A DNA stretch of 64,000 nucleotides from Stomorhina lunata (Eukaryota > Arthropoda > Insecta > Diptera > Rhiniidae), in assembly GCA_933228675.1 (NCBI GenBank), contig OW121742.1, forward strand, positions 125,465,983-125,529,982, in the 5' to 3' direction. Below are positions 47,701 through 57,683 of the stretch, piece by piece (position 1 is the stretch's first letter; each line of letters opens with the position of its first letter). The notes below the pieces were generated by a model. That model had not been told where the DNA came from. It did not search any database and was given only the letters and a program-made list of their open reading frames with translations. The translations under genes were made by a program, and so were the position numbers.

Positions 47701-50700
47701 GTTAATTTTATTTTTTGTTTGTTTGGTTATTCCCTGGTTTCATAAATTTTTGTTTTTAATGTTTAATACAAAAATCACGAAATTAGCAAATTTTGCCTCA
47801 AATTCGAAGATCGATCCTTTCAGACTTAAGCGAAAACGTAAGTTAATATCAAAATATCTTCTGCTTTTCATATTTAAAATAAGATTGAGTGTAGATTATA
47901 AATGACGGAAACTATTACATGATTAATATCACATATCTAAAAGTTTCTCACACACGGCTATAAGCGAAACAAATGAATTATGAATAAAATAGTATTAAAG
48001 CCACTATGTCAATAACATTTATTTTTGAGAAACTTGTTCGGCAACGAAAATAATGAAAAAAATAAACAAAAATCATAGAAAAAAACCAAAATATGGCTAA
48101 AAAAAATAGAAAGAAAACTAATGAACTGAGATCTTCACTTGAAAACATATTCATAACGTTTAACATGAATAAAGATATAAGAAGTAATACGTCATTATTT
48201 GGATGATATATTAGCAATGAGAATAGTCTGACTGACTGAGCACAAGGCGTCAAACTGTTTTGGAATAATCCTCATTTCCATAGTCTGCCTATCTGTCCAT
48301 CTGCTATACATACAAATGTAAGTTTAAATGTAGAAAACTGCCTGCCATGCTTTTTTCTATTAATTATACATATGTATATGAAAGCACACTCTTCTTTTAT
48401 TTTACTCTCTCTTTTTTTTTCTTATTTTCTGAATACCAAATTTCTCTAGGTGAGTTTCCATTACTCTTTTTAATGGAATAAATAGACGTGCGACTGGCTA
48501 ATCTTTAAGCTGCTTTTATTTAATAGAAAAAACGGCAATTTGTTGTTGGTTTTCAGTTAATATTTCGCTTTTTTATATACACTTTTTTTTTTTTTTGCTA
48601 TACTCTAGTATGTTAATAAGGTCTTGCGACAATGATCAGACGATCAAGCGGTCGCTCGATTTATTTTGTGTTCAAAAATTTTAAATTCTAGTGAAATATG
48701 CACCTTTTCGTTTAGCTCTGGGTTTAGTTGGCTAAACGTTGGCTGGCCCAGCAGACGCTTAGTTTTAAATGTTCAAAAAGCAAAATCCCAGCAAAATATA
48801 AAAATATTTAAAAAATTTATAAAAATAAAAAGAATATAAATAAGTCCACTAAAAAAATTAACCACAAAAAGAAATGTTTTCTTCTAACAATATTTTTTTA
48901 TTTCTATAAGTGATTCATTAAAAAGACTGTGATATATTTTTTTATTAAATTATATTTTTAATCCCAAATACAAAAAAAAAAAATAAAAAAACATCATGAA
49001 AGTTCCAAATCGTGATAATTCCAAGTATTCAATTAATTTAAAAATCTTTAAATTACAACCATCGGCCACCAATAGCGAAAAGAAATATCCGCTAGTGATA
49101 CCTATTTCACCCACAATGCCCTCGATGCAAAGAAAACGTAACTCCTGGCGCAATGCCTGGAAATTGGCCAATACGCAAAATAATAAATCTAAAAGTCATA
49201 ATAAAAATTCCCCCAACACTAACAACGCCACTTATCCGAAAGATAAGATTAGACAAGACAATGACCAACAGCATAATCAAGACGATAATTCAATACTCAA
49301 AGATCAAGTTCAAAATATTAAGAATGCAAATAATCTTAAAGAAAGTGATAAAATAATTAAAAATAACCATAAAAATGAAATGGACAACAACGAAGAACAA
49401 CAAAGGCCTTTAGAGGAGGAAGAAATTTTGTGTAAGTTTTTAGGAATTATTATGAAATTTCTAATTTGTCATTTAATAAAGATTAGATAGTAATAAAATA
49501 TTATTGAAATGGAAGTTTCCTGCATTTCAAACCCCGAAATCTTCAACGTTTTTTGCTGATCGTTATAATTTTAATAAAGCCGACGCTTGATGATAAGAAA
49601 ATAGCACCTACATAAAGTTAATTAAATGTATTATCAATAAGATTGTGATAAGTTTTCTAGAATTATGGAAAATTTTAAAGAAGCCTAAATTAACAGAACA
49701 TTCTATAATTAGATACAAGTTTTAATTAATTTAAAATGTTTTTATAAATTTAAACCCTAATTCATAAACGAATTAAAATACTATCAAAGGCTTATCGTAG
49801 GAATTTTGTATGGAAAATTTGATTTATAACTTTATTTTTCGGTTAAATTTCAAGAAAAGTTGTCAATGGGAAGATTTTTCTATACAAGATGGGATTCGTT
49901 TTCTTTAAAAAAATATACAGAAAAGTTGTCGATGAAATTAGTTTTCTATAGGAAATTTGTCGATGAGATAAGTTTTTTATAAAAAAATTGTCGATGGAAA
50001 GAGTTTTCTTTAGAAAAGTTGTCGATAGGAAGAGTTTTCTATAGAAAAGTTGTCGATGGGAAGAGTTTTGTATAGAAAAGTTGTCGATGGGAAGAGTTTT
50101 ATATAGAAAAATTGTCGATGGGAAGAGTTTTCTATAGAAATGTTGTCGTTGGGAAGAGCTTTCTATAGAAAAGTTGTCGACGGAAAGAGTTTTCTATAGA
50201 AAATTTGTCGATGGGAAGAGTTTTTTCTATAGAAAAGTTGTCGATGGGAAGAGTTTTCTATAGAAAAGTTGTCGATGGGAAGAGTTTTCTATAGAAAAGT
50301 TGTCGATGAAAGAGTTTTCTATAGAAAAGTTGTCAATGGGAAGAGTTTTCTATAGAAAAGTTGTCGATGGGACTAGTTTTCTGTAGAAAAGTTGTCTATG
50401 GGGAGACTTTTATATCAAAAAGTTGTCAATGGGATAAGCTTTCTATAGAAAAGTTGTCAATTTAATTAGTTATTTATATAAAAGTTGTCGATGGGATTAG
50501 TTTTCTGTAGAAATGTCGGTTGCAAGAGTTTTATATTGAAAAATTTTTAGTGAAAATAATCTAGAGAGTTCATTTCTCCCCATCGACAACGTAAAATTTA
50601 AAAAGCCTTAAAAAAGTTCGTATCATGACATATTTTGTCGTAATATACCCTAGTTTCTGCGTTGATATGTCACAAACGCTTCATCATTTCACACCGGAGA

Positions 50701-53700
50701 GCAATCGACAATTAACCTGATCAACTGACTACAATGCGTGAAAATAATCAACTTTCGGCTGAATTTGTTGTGACTTTCGGCTGAATTTGCGTTTTGGAAA
50801 CGAGCACAATTAAATGACAATTAAGTGTTGTCAGAAATCAATAAAAAAAATGCAAAAATTATATAAATTAGGAAGTGGCCCAGAGAGTTTTTTCTTTTTC
50901 CTGGCCCCGAGAGATTATTTGATGGAAAGAAATTAAGTCAGAAACAAAAATGGTTCTGAAAAATTGCATGACTTCTATAATTTATTAACAACTTTTTGTT
51001 ACTTTCAAGATGTTCCTCGTATAAACTTGTTACACTTATCAGCTGAGTGTAAATAATAATTTAAAACTTTTTTATAAGGTCTCAAACGAAATCGTATGAT
51101 AAGTTGTAAATACTTATTATCCAATTAGTTAGTTACCGTCTAATAATCAACTAACTTAGCTATACTTTTTATAATTTTTAATATTATTATATGTTATTAA
51201 TTCAAATAAGATACATATTAGAATACAAATTTATTCCTGTCTGGCATATTAAAACAAGAACGAATTTTAAATTGTTGAAACGATCGTATTAAAAAAGATT
51301 TGTATGTTATTATTCATTGATTTTTTAAAAAACTAAATCGCATGTTATTTGTTTAATATTAGAAGAAGAAAAAAACAGTTAAAAATACATACTCTCGTCG
51401 TTTGCAAGTAAATAAATACATAAAAGCGCGCCATTAAATATTTAACAAAATTGAAACTATTGTTAAAGTTTCTTTTTTTTGATGGAGAGAGTTTCAAATT
51501 CATAACAAAAGATAAGAAGGCAGTCGGTCGGTTTATTATTACGCAAGAAATCAGTCAATATAAATAAATTTTGTTAAGTAAAAAGTTATAACTAAAAAAG
51601 AAACATTAAAATGTTAACATTAATGCAAGAACTAATAGAAACAGGTAGAATTTATTGAAAGAACTTGATAAATTTGTTTGTTTATATAATTTATAAATTA
51701 ATCATGTTAATCTGTTTATTACTCTCTTTTAGCAATGCCCTGGTTTGGCATGGACATTGGTGGTACTCTGACGAAATTGGTATATTTTGAACCCAAAGAT
51801 ATTACACCCGATGAACAAGATCAAGAGGCCGAAAGTTTAAGAAGCATTAGACGTTATCTAACAAAAAATTCAGCTTATGGCAAAACAGGTCACAGAGATA
51901 CACATTTACAGGTGAGCGCAAAAAAATCAAATACACTCTCTTTATTTACCTCTCTCAGAGAGAATATAAATCTATCTCTTTATTTAAAAGAGCGTTAAAT
52001 GTGCTTTTAAACATTTGTTCAAAGTCTAATTTTAATGAGAGTTTTTATTATTTACTTGTGTTTTGTTTTAATTTTATTACTTAAAACTTAAATTTGCATT
52101 TCGAAATTTTATAATTTGCGTATTTTATTTATTTACTTATTTTATAATATTTAATAGTTAAATATTTAATATAAATGGCAATACAAAAATTTTGTTATAT
52201 GTAAAACGTGTTAACTTGACCTTCGTTGTAAAGCCAAATGTAAATAGTAGAAAACTTTTTTAATTAACAAAAACGTTTGTTTAAAGTTTTTTTTTAAGTT
52301 TTATTGGCAGTAAAATTATAAAATTAAAAATTGTGACAAAATGTTAAGGTCTTGCAAATAACTAAAGTTTTTTGTAGGAAGAAAATTAAAACCGAAATTT
52401 TTATAATGTCCAAAAATTTTTAATTAAAAAAAAATGTAGTTTGCAGTTAGCCTAAAACTAGACCTGTTTCTTTCCAATGAATATTCGCTTGAGGTCAGTG
52501 AACAGGAAGAAGTCGTCAGGACCACTCAATTAATATAACACTATGTGCAGTGCATAATTTCGTTATTGTTTATGGTCAATTGTAAACACGCTCGGCTGCC
52601 GCTTTGAACGGAGTTTTTGCATATTTAAATACTCATTTATAATTTGAACACGTTCCTTTGATATCTTAAGAGTCTTAAGCAAAGACTCTATAATACACAC
52701 TGATTTGACGTATGGTCGTTTTAAAAATCCCATAAAAAAAAACCGCTTTTACTCTAATTCGGACACAACTAATGAAGGCGATTGTCCAATGAGAGAAGCT
52801 AAGGCACACACACGTGCTTTTTTTTTCATTGTTCTGTGTTTTTCACTGTTCTCTACCCACTTTATTTGCACATTTTCAATAGCAATGGTCCCACTATGAA
52901 AAGAAATGTTGAATTGAATATCTTTATAATTGTACTTTGATTACAAGCTTTGCATGGGGGTCCAGCCTGTCAGCAAGACGGACTGAATGACTGACATCGT
53001 TAAATCGTGATTAAAATTATATTTATTGGTCTTACTTAAGACCATTATTTCTATGCGTTGCATACATCAGCACAAACTTATAATACCCTTCCTTCTATGG
53101 TGGTGAAGAAATATTGGTCTGACACCCACCTTTGGGTGTACAGGCCTTCCCTAATTCTTAAGAAAATGTTGCTGTGATAAGAAAATAAGGCACAGATATG
53201 TCAGATTTGTTGACAACTGGTCTATGTTTCATGTGTAAGGATTTTCAAATACTCGGCTTTAGCACTTTTCTACATGTATATTAGTTCCATTTTCTGTTTG
53301 TCAAATATCTATCTTGTCTCGCTTACATATTTGTTGCAAATATTTATTTTAATATAAATCGAGACTTTGACACTTAAGTAATTTCAATAATTACTTAATT
53401 CGTGTAAACACTTAGAAACAAAGCTTTAGCAACAAGCGAGAATGTGAAGTTTTGCAAACGTCAATGCTAAAATAAACAAAATTTGTTTAAACAAATTCTA
53501 GTAATTGCGTGCGTCCAAATAGGAGGGCAATGGCTCAATTTGGGTTTTTTGTTCAAATACTTATCTAAAGCGTAGATTTTCAAATATTATTTGCATAAAT
53601 AATTACTAGTGTCTACGTATTTTCAAATCTGAATGGTATAATTTGTGTACTTTTGATTTCTAATTCATAAAAGCTTGAAGAGGTTTTAACCTGAGTTAAG

Positions 53701-56700
53701 ATCTCATACAAAATCTTCATACATTTTTTGTTAATGTTTTTTGAACTAAAAATAAATTTAGATTTGTTTTGAATAAAAAATAATTTTAAGATTTGTTTTG
53801 AATACAAAACATTTTTTTAGAATTTCACGATTCTTTTATTATTTGAATTACGTAAAATATAAACTAAGGTCAACATGTGCCCTAATAGAAATTAAAAAAA
53901 AAAAATAATATTCAAATTAGTTAATGTAATTTATAATTATTAATAATTTATTAAACAAGTTTCATAACTTTTCAATTTTCTTGACCTATTTAACAGATGG
54001 ACAATGTGGAAATACGCAAACGTACGGGATCATTGCATTTTATACGTTTTCAAACCACAGATATGGGCAACTTCTTGTCATTGGCCAAACAAAAGGGTAT
54101 GGCTGAATTAGTGACTACCGTATGTGCCACAGGAGGAGGTGCCTATAAGTTCGAAAATGATTTTCGTGAGGTAATACTTAAATACTGAAGAAAATCCTTT
54201 AAAAATTATAACTGATTTAAATTATTTTCTTTCACAGCAAGTCAATATGAAATTGGCTAAATTTGATGAACTGGATACTTTAATCAAGGGCATTCTCTTT
54301 TCGGAAATACAAAATCAAACCGAATGTTATTATTATGAAAATGCCCGAGATATAACGTAGGTTTCTTTAGTTTGCTTCTTAGTTACTTTTTTTTAATAAT
54401 TAATTTTTTTTTCAGTAAAAGCGAGAAAAAGGCATTTGATTTCTCCCAACCTTATCCCTTTATTTTGGTTAATGTGGGCTCTGGAGTGTCCATTTTAGCC
54501 GTCTATGGTCCTGATAATTACAAACGTGTATCGGGTACTAGGTAACGTTTTTTTTTAATACAACATTGAATATTCCTTAATAATAAATTATTAAAATTCT
54601 AGTTTGGGTGGTGGTACATTCCTGGGTTTATGTTGCCTTTTAACTGGCTGCACTAGCTTTGAAGAGGCCATACAATTGGCCACCAAGGGCGATAATCGTA
54701 AAGTAGACAAATTGGTACGTGATATTTATGGTGGGGACTATGATCGTTTTGGCTTGACAGGGGATCTAGTGGCTTCAAGGTATATTTTTTTAAATTTTTA
54801 CAAAAAAAAAGTACATATAATTTTTTTCTAGTTTTGGCCAAATGCACATACATGAAAAGCGTGATTCAGTTTCTCGTGAAGATCTGGCCAATGCCACATT
54901 GGTTACCATTACCAATAATATCGGTTTGATTGCTCGCATGTGTGCACTCAATGAAAAAATCGATAAGGTGAGTAAAAATAGATATAATGCATTTATTATT
55001 TATAGTATAGAGTTAGTTATTAGGAAATTTCTTACTTATCTCTATTTAAAGTGATAAGTTTTTCGAGATTATGATAAAACAATTTTGCTGTAATGTTTTG
55101 AAATTCAAAAAATTTGAAAATTCCATTTGCGTCATTTAAAAACTTTCGAGTTAAGTCGGATAGAAATTGAAAAATTATAACAGTTAGACTGAGGATGACT
55201 CATAGGTGAAGCTAACAGCCATTATATGCATATGATTTTTAGGTATTACAAAACTTTAAAAGCTAGCCCGATAGATTAGGTTAGTTAGTTAGAAAAAAAT
55301 GTATGAAAAAGAATTTACTGTATTAACAAAGCCTAGCTTTTTGGGGAAAAAATATAGCCAAGGTTAAGCTTGAAAGATATTATTTCTACTTTGCACTAAG
55401 AATATGAACCGTTCAAAAGTCGTTGGCTTTGTTTAAACGAAACGACATGAGCACCAAGGACGATACATGTATTAGTCGTTTCCACGGCTTCCGGTTCTTT
55501 TTACCAAACCGACTCGAAAATCTTAGGATTCCGACCAAGAACTGCCACTTCTGCAATATTAACATTAATATAGCAGTTACAACAACAAAGAAAATGTTGA
55601 CAAAATAATTTCGAGTTGAGTTCATCAAGAAAGATGACACTAAAAATTGCAAAGGATCGTGTTGCAGATATCGTGCGTATGCGAAAGTTTATTTTTTAAA
55701 GTGTCAGACGCGCAAGCTTACAATTTTTAAATAGCTTCTGTACCCAACTTATTCCCCAGATATGGCTCCTACCGAGTTTTATTGTCATGAGACTACAATA
55801 GAATGCGGGAATAAATTTAGCCCCGATGAAGAGGGAATCATTTGAGGCTCATTTTAAGGCTAGAAATTAATCGTGCTACAAAAATGGAATGGAGAAATGA
55901 AAAATATTATGGCCGATAATAACGCTATTATGGTATAAAATGGGCAAAGTATGTAGAACGGTAAATAATATATTTTTAGGTAGCATTCAATTCACGTTTA
56001 CGTAAATAGACTGGATACGTCATAAAATCTTATAAAAAAATCAAACATCGACAAAGACTTCGTGAAATAAATATAACATAAAAATAATTTTAGAGTAGAC
56101 ATCAGACATCAAAGACTAACAGCATCATAGATAAGATGTTATAAAGAAGACATCGCAAGATGAGATTTCTCTAAATATATATTCTAAAGAAATCATTTTA
56201 ACCCATATCATCCTGTCATCAAATTTTTGATAAAAATTAAATATGTTATGTTTAAACCATCCTCACCAAGTGTAAATGATTTAGTAACGTTCCTGTCCTA
56301 CGGTAACCTTCCGAAAACGGTGCAATTATATGCAAAATTCACACGCAAACAAGCAACCGTTCAAAAAATAGAACAGTAGGATGATATGGGTTAGACTAGA
56401 CATATATAATTTATTATTTTTATTCACAGGAATAAATTGGGAAGACACAATAGACTATACATTTGTGTATCAGCTCTTCTTAATAAATGTTTAAACTTTT
56501 TTCTTTTTATTTCTTTCTACCATCCCCAGGTTGTTTTTGTTGGCAATTTCCTGCGTGTTAATCCTATAGCCATGAAACTCTTAGCCTATGCTATGGAATT
56601 TTGGTCAAATGGCACCTTAAAGGGACTTTTCCTGGAGCACGAAGGCTATTTTGGTGCTCTAGGCTGTTTATTACAGTTCAATGGTGAAATAGCTGCAGCA

Positions 56701-56841
56701 TTAAATGAAACAACAGAAAAAGCTACACCTTTAGATCCAGCCAATACACAGCAAACGGATACAGCTTCCACATCTGCAGCTAAAACAACAATCTTTGAGC
56801 AATCGGAGGTGGATAAAACGATAGAAAAAACTCAAAGATAG
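44709..56841 (+). CDS. fbl: Pantothenate kinase (fumble/PanK), whole gene
   Basis: The enzyme phosphorylates pantothenate with ATP, the first and controlling step of coenzyme A synthesis. Predicted coding exons after any one of three first exons are 51733-51911, 53997-54170, 54238-54356, 54416-54541, 54603-54779, 54832-54967 and 56530-56841. All junctions have GT/AG and keep frame, giving 428, 552 or 418 residues with first exons 44709-44772, 48996-49431 and 51611-51644. Family motifs in order: [15 protein letters not shown] (phosphate-binding start of the acetate/sugar-kinase fold), [90 protein letters not shown] and [15 protein letters not shown]. No disabling change was seen. The last 45 residues are Thr/Ala/Glu-rich and poorly conserved. 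Confidence 0.93.
45485..46195 (+). pseudogene. Mariner transposase relic in pantothenate kinase intron 1
   Basis: The plus-strand translation contains [44 protein letters not shown] and [20 protein letters not shown], the second half of the mariner catalytic domain. An SPD motif stands where the usual sequence is PYSPDLAPSDYHLF. After an interruption at about 45850-46070, the C-terminus resumes as [20 protein letters not shown] and WEKV near 46096-46160. The N-terminal domain is missing and frames are broken. Confidence 0.8.
45865..46070 (-). mobile_element. Dispersed ~400-bp element, reversed partial copy inside mariner
   Basis: The minus strand reads GAAGAGGACGTCAGAAATTTC through GCCTACGAAATTGGAGAATA to GCGCAAGATCGAAGCGCATG, the 3' part of the dispersed element, in the opposite orientation to the five forward copies. 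It separates the two mariner fragments, so it inserted after mariner arrived. Confidence 0.7.
46200..47355. other. Intron sequence, nothing specific seen
   Basis: AT-rich. The phrase GGACATCGTTAAATCGACTC near 46528 recalls the segment GACATCGTTAAATCGTGATT near 52996, possibly pieces of a shared dispersed repeat. Confidence 0.35.
47360..47640. repeat. 31-bp satellite array, GACGTTGGGG subfamily
   Basis: About nine units of GTTTTCTATAGAAAAGTTGA followed by CGTTGGGGAGA. The unit aligns base for base with that at 49.85 kb and with the reverse complement of that at 42.8 kb. It lies in intron 1 of the pantothenate kinase gene. Confidence 0.9.
47645..48995 (+). other. Intron 1 / upstream region of first exon B
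   Basis: AT-rich DNA. A more GC-balanced patch at about 48625-48765 (GCGACAATGATCAGACGATC ... CGCTTAGTTTTAAATG) stands out about 250-370 bp before exon B and is the best candidate for its promoter and 5' UTR. That is inference from composition only. Confidence 0.35.
48996..49431 (+). CDS. fbl: Pantothenate kinase alternative first exon B (long N-terminus)
   Basis: It encodes 145 residues plus one base (T) with donor T/GTAAGT at 49432; joining to CA at 51733 makes a serine codon. The segment is rich in Asn, Lys and Gln, with a basic cluster [16 protein letters not shown] at about residues 44-59 and an acidic end (RPLEEEEIL). Long PanK N-termini in animals are linked to organelle targeting or regulation. 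Here a mitochondrial or nuclear role is only a guess. Composition is repetitive, but the perfect frame, phase and donor argue for a real exon. Confidence 0.7.
49850..50560. repeat. 31-bp satellite array, GTCGATGGGAAGA subfamily
   Basis: About 22 units of GTTTTCTATAGAAAAGTTGT followed by CGATGGGAAGA. The centre is uniform and both edges are degraded, as expected from expansion in the middle of an array. It lies in the pantothenate kinase intron between first exons B and C. Confidence 0.93.
51611..51644 (+). CDS. fbl: Pantothenate kinase alternative first exon C (short)
   Basis: It encodes [11 protein letters not shown] plus one base (G), with donor G/GTAGAA at 51645. The ATG context ATTAAAATG is good for flies. 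The intron to the common exon is only 88 bp. The first ATG inside the common exon (51735) offers a still shorter start if this exon is not used. Confidence 0.6.
52450..52690 (-). pseudogene. Mariner relic lacking its catalytic core, pantothenate kinase intron
   Basis: Minus-strand translation gives [20 protein letters not shown] and SVFTIDHKQ, the end of the mariner DNA-binding domain. A short gap follows, then [20 protein letters not shown], which belongs to the C-terminal part. Several hundred bases of catalytic core are missing between them. It is a different copy from the one at 45.5 kb and reversed. Confidence 0.65.
52935..53170. repeat. Possible dispersed repeat fragment
   Basis: The segment has GACTGACATCGTTAAATCGTG and ATAATACCCTTCCTTCTATGG TGGTG-type phrases, a combination often seen in degraded fly transposon ends. 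Class and limits are uncertain. Confidence 0.3.
54968..56529 (+). other. Long intron of the pantothenate kinase gene, with a transposase trace
   Basis: The other downstream introns are 59-67 bp; this one is 1.56 kb. At about 55740-55960 it carries [15 protein letters not shown] and [15 protein letters not shown] traces, suggesting a decayed mariner/Tc1 transposase. Acceptor CCCCAG is at 56529. Confidence 0.5.
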
Positions 56842-57683
56842 TTAATATTCTAAATTAAAGAGTGGTGCCTTTATTTAAGTTTTAAGCATTATATAAGTTA
56901 GTGTTAAATGAAAGAAACAAAAGACAAATCAGTTAATTCACGCACGCCCCCTATTGCAAACTTATCAGGGGCTTACACGTATCGCGATTCGTAAGAAATA
57001 TTTTCGAAATAAACAAATTCAAACAAAATTATTTTCGAATCGTAATACTTAGTAATACCCCCTGTTCTTGACACTGAGTTTCACTAAAAGCACTAAATGA
57101 AAATGTTAATTCATTTAAAATTGGTTTTAAAATGTTTTTTTTTTTGTTTGTTATTTTAATTATACTTATAAAATCAAAAATAATTTAATTACTTTGTATA
57201 TTAGTTAGCAGAAATATTTATATAGAAAAAAAGTCTCCTTTTAGTTTTGGCTATAAGACGGAAACATTTACACATACATCTTATCTTCTTGGTATATGTA
57301 TATAAGTTTGTAGTAAATGTATGTATTATATAAAAAACAGGTTAATCGGCACAAATTTAGTTTATAGTACGAAAATTAAATAAAATGTTCTTAAGCACTT
57401 TTTAAGTATATAATTACTTTTTTATATCAAATTACACAGTACACTGTAATCTAAATATTTGTGTTAAGTTTTTTTTGCACTGTTTAAGTTAAATTTGTAT
57501 ACTTTATTTTATTGAGATTTTTGGTAGAGAAATGGAAAAAATAATAAAAACGATGAAAAATTAAGTAAATTTTCTTTAAACAACAAAAAAAAATTTTGAA
57601 ATTACTTCTATCTCATTTTGGCTTTTAAGATATCTATTTTTACAAATATGTATGTAACTTTTCACTTAAAATGAAGTGGATAG
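56842..57683. terminator. Convergent 3' ends of pantothenate kinase and FBXW4-like gene
   Basis: 842 bp separate the two stop codons. Plus-strand AATAAA at 57008-57013 and 57379-57384 are candidate poly(A) signals for pantothenate kinase. Minus-strand AATAAA (plus TTTATT at 57503-57508) serves the other gene. The transcripts probably end close together without long overlap. Confidence 0.45.

Noticed and set aside
54653..54853. Minus-strand frame opposite pantothenate kinase exon 6
   Set aside because: Antisense shadow of a conserved kinase exon.
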